Assembly (NCBI RefSeq): GCF_023016155.1
Contig: NZ_JALKBG010000008.1
Coordinates: 374,501 to 438,500, forward strand
Direction: 5' to 3'
DNA: 64,000 nucleotides
Source: Aliiroseovarius sp. F20344
GTDB lineage: Bacteria; Pseudomonadota; Alphaproteobacteria; Rhodobacterales; Rhodobacteraceae
This document shows positions 56,270-64,000 of this stretch, in pieces. Each line of letters starts with the position of its first letter. Within the stretch, counting starts at the first letter, position 1. The position numbers and the translations under genes were made by a program. Below the pieces are notes generated by a model. It was not told where the DNA came from, made no database searches, and saw only the letters and a list, made by a program, of their open reading frames with translations.

Positions 56270-57250
56270 TTAAGACCACGGGTCGAGAACGATTTTAGGC
56301 GAAGCGACCGCGCCACTGCGCAAGTCGCGAAACGCCTGTGCACCGTCAGACAGCGCGCGTTCTTCAATCCAATCAAGTGGTCCAAGGCGGTTTTCGAAAA
56401 TGGCTTGCGCCGTATCGCGAAAGTCTTGTGCGGTATAAGTATACGTCCCAATAAATGTGATCTCTTGCAAGGTCATCCGACGGATATCGAGGCCACTTGC
56501 ATCCTCTCCCAACCCAACATGCGCGATCACGCCGCCGGGATTTGTGATGGCAGAGGCCAGAGCGCGCGTGGCAGCGTATCCAACCGCATCAATAACGATG
56601 GCGGCAGGCTGGGTGGTTTTGTCGGTGACGGTCTGACCGCACCGTTCAGCAAGGAACGCGCTGCGTTTGTCGTTGGGTTCTGCAATCGTAACGTCTTCCA
56701 CGCCCATTGCACGCAGCGCGAGCGCCGCCGCCAGTCCAATCGCGCCGCCGCCAATGACAAGCGCGGTGCGCTCCATCTTTGGATGTATCGCTTCCAGTGC
56801 AAGGCGCACGGCATGCCAGCTTACTGCAAGCGGTTCGGCCAATGCTGCTTTGGTTAAAGGAACATGATCTGGGACAGTCACCAGATTGCTGTCCGGCATC
56901 GTCACGTATTGTGCAAAAGCCCCTTCGCGCGGCGGCATCGAAATGATCTGGCGGTGGGGACACAAGTTCTCTCGCCCAGCGACACAAGCCGCGCAGGAAC
57001 CGCAGGTCACAAGCGGGTTTATGGTCACGCGGCGGCCGTCATCCGGGCCTCCTTCAATGATACCCGCAGCTTCATGGCCAAGTATTAGTGGTGCCGGTCG
57101 CCTGTCATCATGCCCCAAATAGGCATGCATGTCAGACCCGCAAATGCCCGATGCCATGATGCGGATCAGATGTTCGCTATCACGCGCTTCCGCTTTGGGG
57201 ACATCTCGATACCCAAGCGTTTCAATGCCGTCGTAAATCAGAGCTTTCAT
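56270..57250 (-). CDS. hpsP: Zinc-dependent alcohol dehydrogenase, HpsP-like
   Basis: This 326-residue medium-chain dehydrogenase has the catalytic zinc site (SGICGSDMHAY, LGHEAAG), the structural zinc cysteines (CGSCAACVAGRENLC) and a Rossmann motif GGGAIGLA. With hpsN and hpsO homologues in the same operon, it is the best candidate for HpsP of dihydroxypropanesulfonate catabolism. Start at 57250 overlaps the hpsO stop as ATGA; an upstream in-frame start at 57316 is less likely. The exact substrate is not visible in the sequence. Confidence 0.75.
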   Translation of the reverse strand: MKALIYDGIETLGYRDVPKAEARDSEHLIRIMASGICGSDMHAYLGHDDRRPAPLILGHEAAGIIEGGPDDGRRVTINPLVTCGSCAACVAGRENLCPHRQIISMPPREGAFAQYVTMPDSNLVTVPDHVPLTKAALAEPLAVSWHAVRLALEAIHPKMERTALVIGGGAIGLAAALALRAMGVEDVTIAEPNDKRSAFLAERCGQTVTDKTTQPAAIVIDAVGYAATRALASAITNPGGVIAHVGLGEDASGLDIRRMTLQEITFIGTYTYTAQDFRDTAQAIFENRLGPLDWIEERALSDGAQAFRDLRSGAVASPKIVLDPWS

Positions 57251-58008
57251 TTCGCTGTGAACCCTCCGTCCACCATCAGAACCTGACCCGTAACATAGGA
57301 CGATGCGTCCGAGCATAGAAAAAGAAGTGGTCCATCCATATCCTCAAGCCGCCCGTTGCGCCCAATACAGGTCTGGGCAGCGTTGCGGTCAGCACGGTCT
57401 TCGTCATCGAAAACAGCCTGTGTCAGTTCAGTCGGGAAGAACCCGGGACCGATCGCGTTGGCCGTGATGCCATGGGGCGACCATGCCTCGGCCATCGCAC
57501 GGGTCAATTGGCCGATCCCAGCCTTGCTTGCGCCATAGGCAATGCCGCCAGGAAAGGCGCGCGTGGTTTGTAGAGAGGCAAAATTCACGATCCGCCCCCA
57601 TCCCTTCTTTTTCATAGCGGGCACAAACGCCTGGCTTAGAAAAAACGGGGCCGAGAGGTTCAGAGCCAGTGTTTGATCCCATCCCTCGGGCGTCACGTCG
57701 TCGGCGGGTTGGCGCGTGTTCACGCCAGCGGCATGGATCAAAATGTCTGGTGATCCAAACGGCGTTGCGATCGCAGAAGCCAAGGCATCAAGATTATCCC
57801 GATCCGCAACATCAGCAACGACATAGGCCGCATCTTCCCCGATCTCAGAGGTCAGGCTTTGAAGCGCATCTTCGCGCCGTGCAACGGTCACGACACGCGC
57901 ACCCGCCGCCGACAATGCAATCGCCGCCTGCCGCCCAAGGCCAGAACTGGCCCCGGTGATGCAGGCACCTTTGCCGGTTAGGTCAAACAGAGATCGCGGA
58001 TCAGCCAT
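57247..58008 (-). CDS. hpsO: Short-chain dehydrogenase, HpsO-like
   Basis: This 253-residue SDR has TGASSGLG for NAD(P), HAAGVN, a Ser in NFASLQ and the catalytic YGASK pair. The order hpsN–hpsO–hpsP with overlaps points to HpsO, which oxidises (S)-dihydroxypropanesulfonate at C2. Other polyols are possible on motifs alone. It overlaps hpsN by 8 bp. Confidence 0.76.
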   Translation of the reverse strand: MADPRSLFDLTGKGACITGASSGLGRQAAIALSAAGARVVTVARREDALQSLTSEIGEDAAYVVADVADRDNLDALASAIATPFGSPDILIHAAGVNTRQPADDVTPEGWDQTLALNLSAPFFLSQAFVPAMKKKGWGRIVNFASLQTTRAFPGGIAYGASKAGIGQLTRAMAEAWSPHGITANAIGPGFFPTELTQAVFDDEDRADRNAAQTCIGRNGRLEDMDGPLLFLCSDASSYVTGQVLMVDGGFTAK

Positions 58009-59308
58009 TTGCGGTCAGGTCGAAGACTTCGTCTGGGAAGTATTTCTCCAAACGGACGTCCGCCGCTCGTGCGTGCCCTTCCATGCCCTCAAGACGTGAA
58101 ATACGGGCCGTTGCTTCGGCGACCGCTTTCGACCCTTCGCGCGTGGCGCGCTGCCACGTGACGATCTTCATATACTTGTGCACGCTCAGACCGCCCGTAT
58201 AGCTGGCCGCACCCGAAGTCGGCAGAACGTGGTTGGTGCCAGCCGCTTTGTCGCCATAGGAAACAGTCGTCTCTTCACCTAGGAACAGCGATCCATAGCA
58301 CCGCAAGCGGTCCAGCCACCAATCCAGATCGTCGGCCTGAACGGTCAAATGCTCGGGCGCATACTCGTCGGACGTGGCCGCCATTTCCTCGCGATCTGCG
58401 CACACCATGACCTCTGCATAATCGCGCCACGCCGCTTCGGCGTTCTCACGGTTCAATTCAGGCAGGTCCGCGATCAGTCCCGGCACCTGTGCCAGAACGT
58501 CTTCGGCCAATGGGCGATGATCCGTCACCAGCCACACAGGCGAGTTATATCCGTGCTCGGCTTGGCTGACCAAATCGGTGGCCACGATATGAGGATCAGC
58601 GTTCTTATCGGCAAGGATCAGGCTATCCGTCGGGCCAGCGATCATGTCGATGCCAACACGGCCATAAAGGGTGCGCTTGGCTTCTGCCACGAATTGGTTG
58701 CCGGGGCCGACGATGATGTTGGCTTTAGGTTGGTCGAACAGCCCAAACGCCATTGAGGCAATGCCCTGCACCCCACCGATCGCCATGATCTTGTCCGCGC
58801 CACTGGCGTGGGCCGCATAGACAATCGCAGGGTGAATTCCCACCTCGGGCTGAGGAGCAGAACACACCGTAATGTGTTCACACCCAGCGACTTTCGCCGT
58901 TGTCACGGTCATCACCGCGCTGGCGATGTGGCGATAACGTCCTGCGGGCACATAACACCCGGCTGCCGTAACGGGGATCGCCTTTTGACCTGCAATCAAG
59001 CCCGGATTGATCTCGTATTCCACATCCGCGACGGTTCCCTTTTGCACTTCAGCAAACCGGCGAACATTGTCATGGGCAAAAAGAATGTCATCTTTCAGCT
59101 TCTGAGGAACCAAAGCGCAGGCCGCGTCAATCTCGTCTTGGGTCAGCTGAACATTGCCATCGTATTTGTCGAATTTGGTCGCATATTTAAGCGCAGCCTC
59201 TTCTCGGCCCGCTTCGATATCCGAAAGAATATCGCTTACGATTTTTGCGGTTTCACCTTCGTCCGAGCGGGACGTGAGGATCGCCTTTTTCAGGTATTCG
59301 CGTGTCAT
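58001..59308 (-). CDS. hpsN: HisD-family (R)-dihydroxypropanesulfonate dehydrogenase, HpsN-like
   Basis: This 435-residue protein is a second histidinol-dehydrogenase-fold enzyme. Zinc and catalytic motifs are preserved (SQAEHGYN, APEHLT, GTNHVLPT with the preceding Asp, GHARAAD), but substrate-pocket sequence differs from the true hisD of this window. For example, GGVQGIASMAFGL replaces GGAQAIAALAYGT, and the HGYNSP and TGGLSVHKYMK segments also differ. HpsN oxidises dihydroxypropanesulfonate to sulfolactate. Placement between TRAP genes and hpsO/P supports this call strongly, although biochemical identity is inferred. Confidence 0.83.
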   Translation of the reverse strand: MTREYLKKAILTSRSDEGETAKIVSDILSDIEAGREEAALKYATKFDKYDGNVQLTQDEIDAACALVPQKLKDDILFAHDNVRRFAEVQKGTVADVEYEINPGLIAGQKAIPVTAAGCYVPAGRYRHIASAVMTVTTAKVAGCEHITVCSAPQPEVGIHPAIVYAAHASGADKIMAIGGVQGIASMAFGLFDQPKANIIVGPGNQFVAEAKRTLYGRVGIDMIAGPTDSLILADKNADPHIVATDLVSQAEHGYNSPVWLVTDHRPLAEDVLAQVPGLIADLPELNRENAEAAWRDYAEVMVCADREEMAATSDEYAPEHLTVQADDLDWWLDRLRCYGSLFLGEETTVSYGDKAAGTNHVLPTSGAASYTGGLSVHKYMKIVTWQRATREGSKAVAEATARISRLEGMEGHARAADVRLEKYFPDEVFDLTANG

Positions 59309-59337
59309 ATCTTAAGGTCCTGTAAACTGGCGAGAGA

Positions 59338-60384
59338 CTATGCTTCACGCTTGTTGTGAATAATGGAGGCGTAGAAGGCCAAGGCAATCAAAGCCATGCC
59401 GATACCGCCGGTTATCAGTTCGTGAACATGCACGAGGGATTGAAGGAACATCACGATGGAAAGCGCGAAGATCGAATAGAACGCGCCGTGCTCAAGATAT
59501 CTGAATTCGGCCAAGGTGCCTCGCTCGACCAGCATGATGGTCATCGAGCGCACATACATCGCGCCAATGCCAAGACCGATGGCGATCAAAAGGATGTTGG
59601 TGGTCAGGGCGAAGGCACCGATCACGCCATCGAACGAGAAACTGGCGTCGAGCACTTCGAGGTACAGGAAAGCCCCTAGCCCACCCTTGGCACCAATCGC
59701 GGCAGTCGAACCTGCCATGTTGTCAAGGTAAGTCCCAAGCCCGTCCACCATGGTGAAGACCAGCAGACCCATAACGGCCGAGGTCAGGAAGGGTCCGACC
59801 TCAGGTCCGGGCAGGGACTGAGAGATCAGCATGACAATGACCAGGACCAATGCGATCTCGAACCCTCGGATCGATCCCCATTTCCGCAGACGTTTTTCAA
59901 CCACTGTTATCCAGTCAATCGACTTGTCTTCGTCAATGAAGAACTTCAGCGCCACCATCATCAGGAAGGTGCCACCAAAGGCCGATATGGGGCCGTGGGC
60001 GTGGCCGATGATGCGGGAATACTCGTCCGGATCGGCAAGTGCCAAATGCATCGCCGCAAATGGGTTGATCCACGCAAAGATGGCAACGATGGCCAGCGGG
60101 AAAACAATTCGCATTCCGAAGACCGCGATCAAGATACCCCAAGTCAAAAAGCGTTGCCGCCAGACCGGTGTCATTTCCTCCAGCTTGTTGGCGTTGACGA
60201 TTGCGTTGTCAAAAGACAAGGCAATCTCAAGCGCTGCCAGCACTGTTCCGACCATCAGGAATGACAACACACCGGCCATACTGCCTTCTGTCGCCCAGCC
60301 TAACCAGCCAGTTAGGCCAAGACCAATGACGGTCGTGATCAATGGCCATTTCAGATAGGAAAGAGAACTACGATGCTCACTCAT
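59338..60384 (-). CDS. DUF475/TerC-superfamily membrane protein
   Basis: This 348-residue integral membrane protein has about eight to nine helices and two TerC-like acidic motifs, ALSFDNAIVNANKL and DASFSFDGVIGAF. DUF475 relatives are linked to metal or ion export. It is 4 bp from the TRAP permease and 29 bp from hpsN, so it is part of the operon. An exporter for sulfite, a metal or a sulfonate intermediate is conceivable, without direct evidence. Confidence 0.86.
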   Translation of the reverse strand: MSEHRSSLSYLKWPLITTVIGLGLTGWLGWATEGSMAGVLSFLMVGTVLAALEIALSFDNAIVNANKLEEMTPVWRQRFLTWGILIAVFGMRIVFPLAIVAIFAWINPFAAMHLALADPDEYSRIIGHAHGPISAFGGTFLMMVALKFFIDEDKSIDWITVVEKRLRKWGSIRGFEIALVLVIVMLISQSLPGPEVGPFLTSAVMGLLVFTMVDGLGTYLDNMAGSTAAIGAKGGLGAFLYLEVLDASFSFDGVIGAFALTTNILLIAIGLGIGAMYVRSMTIMLVERGTLAEFRYLEHGAFYSIFALSIVMFLQSLVHVHELITGGIGMALIALAFYASIIHNKREA

Positions 60385-60387
60385 GGT

Positions 60388-62862
60388 CTAGTTTCCTGAC
60401 ATTACCGCCGGCAGCCAAAGCACCAGCTGGGGGAAGATGAACAGAAGGATCAGGCCCAACAGCTGGACCAACATGAACTGCATCATGCCAAGGTAGATGT
60501 CCTTGAGATCCCAATTGGGCACCACGCCCTTAAGGAAGTAGGCCGACAATGCAACCGGTGGCGACAACCACGCGGTTTGCAGGTTCACCGCGACCAGAAT
60601 GCCAAACCAAACCATCATGTCATAGCGATCCAAGCCATAGACATCCAAAGCTTCCACGGTTGGCAGCAGGATCGGCACCACAATCAACACGATCGGAACC
60701 CATTCCAACGGCCAGCCTAAAAGGAAGATCAGAGACATTACGAGGATCAGGATCAGATAAGGTGACATGTCCAGCCCCAGCAGCAGCTCGGTCATCATCT
60801 TGGGCGTGCCCAATGCACTGAACTGTGCACCAAAGAAGTTCGAGGCAGCCACAAGGAACATGATCAGAACCGTGATCTCCAACGCCTTGATCAGGCTGTC
60901 AAAGAAGCTTGGGATGGTGAACTTGCGATAGGCCAGCGACAGCAGGATCGCACCAAACGCACCCATCGCGGCGGCCTCTGCCGGCGTTGCAAGGCCGAGC
61001 AGGATTGAACCAAGCGCGAATGAGATCAAGATCGTCGGGGGCATCAGCCCGGCGAAGAACTCGTCCCACAGGGCGGAGAAGTAGAAGCCACCTTCCGCTG
61101 CCGAGCTGTAAATTGGACGTCCAAGGAACGCCAAAAGCAAGATGAAGGCTGCCAACACGGTCGACCAGATTGGCAAACCGCCACCGTCGCTCATGTTCGC
61201 GACGACCATATAGAGGTGGAACAGCACCGCGATCGGCAGAACGATCCGAAGGATGTTCAGTTTCCGATAGGCCTGATAGGCGATGAACAGTGTTGCGACC
61301 AAGACGATCAGCCCACCGAATGGGATGACCCCGCCGAACGTCCCGCCCATGCTATGCCCAAAGACGCGGCATACGGTCAGGACGCCTAGGCAAATCAAAG
61401 CCACTTCAGCCCCATAGAAATTCGACGTATCCGGCTGATCTTCTTCCGGCAGGATCGGACCGAGCTCTGGGTTCAGCCAGCAACGCCCAAGCGTGTACAG
61501 CAGATAGAGCGAGGCCAGAAGTGCGCCGGGGATGAACGCCCCGCGGAACAGGTCCAGCGTGGACACTTCCAAGACCGGACCCATAACGATCAACATGATC
61601 GAGGGCGGGATTAGAATGCCAAGCGTTCCCCCTGCGGTGATTGTTCCGGCGGCCAATTGGACGTTGTAGCCAGAACGGCTCATCGTGGCGCCCGCCATAA
61701 TACCCAGAAGCGTCACGGATGCGCCCACGATTCCGGTTGCGGCAGCAAAGATCGTCGAAACGATCAAGACCGCGATAAAGAGCGCACCGCGCACGCGTGC
61801 CATGATCATCTGGATGGATGCGAACAAGCGTTCCATCAGACCAGCGGCCTCCATCACGATCCCCATCAGGACGAACAGCGGCACCGCCATTAGCTGATCA
61901 TTCAGCATGGTGGAGTTCGTGTTGAGCGTCATCAGAAGGGTCGTCAGTTTGAAGTTCGCGCCCCAAATGCCGAACACGAAGGCCAAGAAGATCAGCGTGA
62001 ACGAGATTGGGAAACCGATGAAAATCACGAACAGCATCGCGCCAAGCATGATCAATCCAATGGTCGGTTTTGACAGCTCAGGACGGGCCGCCATCAGGTC
62101 CGAGAACCATGCGCCACCTGGCACCCAATCAGGCAGGAACACCGCCATCACGAGCCAAGCCAGTCCGATCAGATAGATCGGCAAAGCCCTTACGAACCAG
62201 CGTTCACGCTCTTTGCCCATTTTGTGGAACGCGCGGAAGATCTCAGGGATACCTTGCAGCAGCAAAAGGAAACCACCAACGGGCATCGCCAAACGCGCCG
62301 GCCACAGAAGCGGCCCCCACGCGCTGTCGATTTGCATGGTTTCGCTTCTTGAGTAGGCAAGCCACCAAAACTCGCAGGAGACCACGGTGAAAAAGATCAT
62401 CGAAGGGATGAAGAACATCAGGTAGAGCAGCGCATCGACGGTCGCTTGGGTCTTGTCGGTCCAATTCCGGTAAAGGAAGTCCGCGCGGATATGTACGCCG
62501 CGCATCAGGCCGTACCCTGCCGCTGCCATGAATAGGACACCAGCAATCATGCGGCTGGTATCATAGACCCACAGTGTGGGGCCAAGACCGATTGAGCGCG
62601 CGAAATCAGCAAAACCAGCATTCTGCAGGATCGCAAACGAGTTCCGCGACAGGACCTCAAACACCACCACGATAATCAACGGCACCATCAGCAGCGCAAT
62701 AAGTTGACCAGCGCGATAGTTGATCACGTCAATCGCCGCCGTGATTGGGCGCTGCCAAGGTGTCATATCCTCTGGCGTCTCGCCGGGTGCCTCAGCACGT
62801 CGTTCCGCGATCAGCTCGTCAGCGATTTCGAGCTCTTCGGGGTTTACCTCATCTGCGGCCAT
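60388..62862 (-). CDS. TRAP transporter fused permease (DctQ-DctM)
   Basis: This 824-residue protein joins a small DctQ-type domain (four helices, about residues 50–250) to a large DctM-type domain. The latter is recognised by PLFVLMGIVMEAAGLMERLF, GILIPPSIMLIVMGP and the Ala-rich TPAEAAAMGAFGAILLSL. Start at 62862 follows AGGGAGA; an ATG at 62904 is possible. It works with the downstream-coded substrate protein at 62977. Predicted to import the sulfonate used by the operon. Confidence 0.9.
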   Translation of the reverse strand: MAADEVNPEELEIADELIAERRAEAPGETPEDMTPWQRPITAAIDVINYRAGQLIALLMVPLIIVVVFEVLSRNSFAILQNAGFADFARSIGLGPTLWVYDTSRMIAGVLFMAAAGYGLMRGVHIRADFLYRNWTDKTQATVDALLYLMFFIPSMIFFTVVSCEFWWLAYSRSETMQIDSAWGPLLWPARLAMPVGGFLLLLQGIPEIFRAFHKMGKERERWFVRALPIYLIGLAWLVMAVFLPDWVPGGAWFSDLMAARPELSKPTIGLIMLGAMLFVIFIGFPISFTLIFLAFVFGIWGANFKLTTLLMTLNTNSTMLNDQLMAVPLFVLMGIVMEAAGLMERLFASIQMIMARVRGALFIAVLIVSTIFAAATGIVGASVTLLGIMAGATMSRSGYNVQLAAGTITAGGTLGILIPPSIMLIVMGPVLEVSTLDLFRGAFIPGALLASLYLLYTLGRCWLNPELGPILPEEDQPDTSNFYGAEVALICLGVLTVCRVFGHSMGGTFGGVIPFGGLIVLVATLFIAYQAYRKLNILRIVLPIAVLFHLYMVVANMSDGGGLPIWSTVLAAFILLLAFLGRPIYSSAAEGGFYFSALWDEFFAGLMPPTILISFALGSILLGLATPAEAAAMGAFGAILLSLAYRKFTIPSFFDSLIKALEITVLIMFLVAASNFFGAQFSALGTPKMMTELLLGLDMSPYLILILVMSLIFLLGWPLEWVPIVLIVVPILLPTVEALDVYGLDRYDMMVWFGILVAVNLQTAWLSPPVALSAYFLKGVVPNWDLKDIYLGMMQFMLVQLLGLILLFIFPQLVLWLPAVMSGN

Positions 62863-62942
62863 ACCCGCTCTCCCTTGTTGTCGGTGCCCATTTTGGGTCT
62901 TCATTTTTGAAAAAGGCCGACGCCCTTATCGAAAATGAAGCG

Positions 62943-62963
62943 CGGGGCCACGGGGGCCCCGCA
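62943..62963 (-). terminator. GC hairpin between the TRAP binding-protein gene and the permease gene
   Basis: GCGGGGCC (62943–62950) and GGCCCCGC (62956–62963) form a perfect 8-bp stem with a 5-nt loop, just after the binding-protein stop on minus. A short CATTTT follows. It may act as a partial terminator or mRNA stabiliser, giving more binding protein than permease. Confidence 0.5.
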
Positions 62964-62976
62964 CCAAAGGCTGGTG

Positions 62977-64000
62977 TTATTTCAGCGTGTCGGCGTGTGC
63001 TTTACCCAAACTTGCGTTCGAGGCTTGTGCGCCCGCCCAGAATGGAACCGCGACATCCGCGAAATCCTTCTGAGACTGCCAAACTTCTGCGAAGAACTCG
63101 TTCTCATCCGCAGCTGCTTGCAGCGCGTTCTTGGCCGCTGCCATATACTCGGTGAAGTAATCGGCAGGCGTGTCCTCAAGGATAACACCGTGGTTATCGG
63201 TCAGATCCTTCAGCGCCTTACCGTTTTCATAGATACGGTAGGACATGGACTTGGACAGCGATGCGTTTGCAGCAACTTCCAGAGCTTTCTTTTCAAGATC
63301 GCTCAGCCCGTCATAGAAATCACCGTTAATGTACATGTCGGCGTTCACGACAACCTGGTGCAGACCTTGCAGGTAGTAGTGCTTAAGCACCTTCTGGAAG
63401 CCAAAGACAGAGTCTGGCTTCGGGCAGCACCATTCAGCCGCATCGATTGTGCCTTTTTCAAGCGCTGGCAGGATGTCGCCACCGCCCATTGCAACGGCAG
63501 GAACGCCGATATCTGCATAGGCTGCACCAACCATTCCGGGAGGTGCGCGGAAACGCATCTGGCGGAAGTCATCCATGGATTCGATTGGCTTCGGGAACCA
63601 GCCCAGAGCCTCGGGGCCAACAGGCTGCAACATGAAGGCTTTAACGTTCACGCCCATTTCATCCCACAGACGGTCATAAAGCTCGCGGCCACCACCATAT
63701 TGGAACCAGCTCAGGAATGCGATGTTGTCGAGACCAACACCAGCACCCGCTACCGGTGCACCAAAGAGGTTGGCTGCAACGTGCTTACCACCCCAATAGT
63801 GGGTCCAGGCGAAGCCACCTTCAACAAGACCGGCATCAACCGCGTCCATGATGTCACGTGGGCCAACAACGGCACCAGCAGGCAGAACTTCGATCTTCAG
63901 CGAGCCGTTGGTCAGCGCCGCGACGTCTTTCCCGAATTCATTCAGCATAAAGACTTCGTCAGCAGTGTTCGGCAGAACCGATTGAATACGCAGCACTTTT
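62977..64000 (-). CDS. TRAP transporter solute-binding protein DctP family, 5' end beyond window
   Basis: The frame is open to the right edge, so the signal peptide and start are missing. About 341 residues are visible, with DctP features: LRIQSVLPNTADEVF, a PVGPEALGWFPKP-type segment, the FRAPPGMVG motif including the conserved ligand Arg, and MGGGDILPALEKGTIDAAEW. It binds the ligand in the periplasm and passes it to the fused permease. From the operon, the ligand is predicted to be dihydroxypropanesulfonate or a related organic acid. Confidence 0.88.
   Translation of the reverse strand, partial: KVLRIQSVLPNTADEVFMLNEFGKDVAALTNGSLKIEVLPAGAVVGPRDIMDAVDAGLVEGGFAWTHYWGGKHVAANLFGAPVAGAGVGLDNIAFLSWFQYGGGRELYDRLWDEMGVNVKAFMLQPVGPEALGWFPKPIESMDDFRQMRFRAPPGMVGAAYADIGVPAVAMGGGDILPALEKGTIDAAEWCCPKPDSVFGFQKVLKHYYLQGLHQVVVNADMYINGDFYDGLSDLEKKALEVAANASLSKSMSYRIYENGKALKDLTDNHGVILEDTPADYFTEYMAAAKNALQAAADENEFFAEVWQSQKDFADVAVPFWAGAQASNASLGKAHADTLK

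Overview
The window looks like chromosome from a marine alphaproteobacterium of the Rhodobacteraceae (Roseobacter group). This is inferred from the murA–DUF2948–hisD–UPF0262–phosphatase–infA–maf–RNase E/G–yacG gene order, a Na+-NQR operon, a DUF3305/DUF3306 formate dehydrogenase locus and a dihydroxypropanesulfonate-type operon. No species is assigned.

Layout. (1) 1–8856, minus: the N-terminal 2952 codons of a giant exported glycine-rich repeat protein, open at the left edge, with about 40 copies of a roughly 60-residue unit and one unusual Leu-Pro-rich insert. A gene-poor stretch with one doubtful small frame separates it from tRNA-Phe. (2) 9689–17100: housekeeping genes, almost all on minus (tRNA-Phe, yacG, RNase E/G, maf, infA, LMW phosphatase, UPF0262, hisD, DUF2948, murA, a small basic protein, a CBS-domain protein), with tRNA-Thr on plus. 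(3) 17182–24749: nqrABCDEF on plus, divergent from its maturation genes apbE and nqrM, closed by a strong intrinsic terminator. (4) 24836–31695: a Crp/Fnr-type regulator, a perfect CRP-type palindrome placed before a candidate structured RNA, a class III cyclase–ATPase–repeat protein, and an FAD oxidoreductase fused to an acetoacetate-decarboxylase-like domain. (5) 31877–49598: formate dehydrogenase with chaperone and accessory genes, a divergent block (multi-cluster ferredoxin, DUF6494, Mrp, a degenerate ligase-like protein, DUF6505), a two-component system, and a tungstate ABC transporter. (6) 49618–53624: fused indolepyruvate ferredoxin oxidoreductase with a divergent Lrp-type regulator. 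(7) 53627–64000, minus: a catabolic operon with TRAP transporter, DUF475 membrane protein, hpsN/O/P-like dehydrogenases, UspA, comD/comE and an FMN hydroxy-acid dehydrogenase, predicted to take up dihydroxypropanesulfonate and convert it through sulfolactate and sulfopyruvate to sulfoacetaldehyde.

The points most worth a second look are the candidate structured RNA at about 25615–25751 behind a perfect CRP palindrome; the formate dehydrogenase regulator that lacks the GAFTGA loop, together with a 12-bp motif shared by the formate dehydrogenase and tungstate-transporter upstream regions; the FAD–acetoacetate-decarboxylase fusion coupled to a cyclase–ATPase gene; the Leu-Pro tripeptide insert in the giant repeat protein; and the DUF475 protein inside the sulfonate operon.
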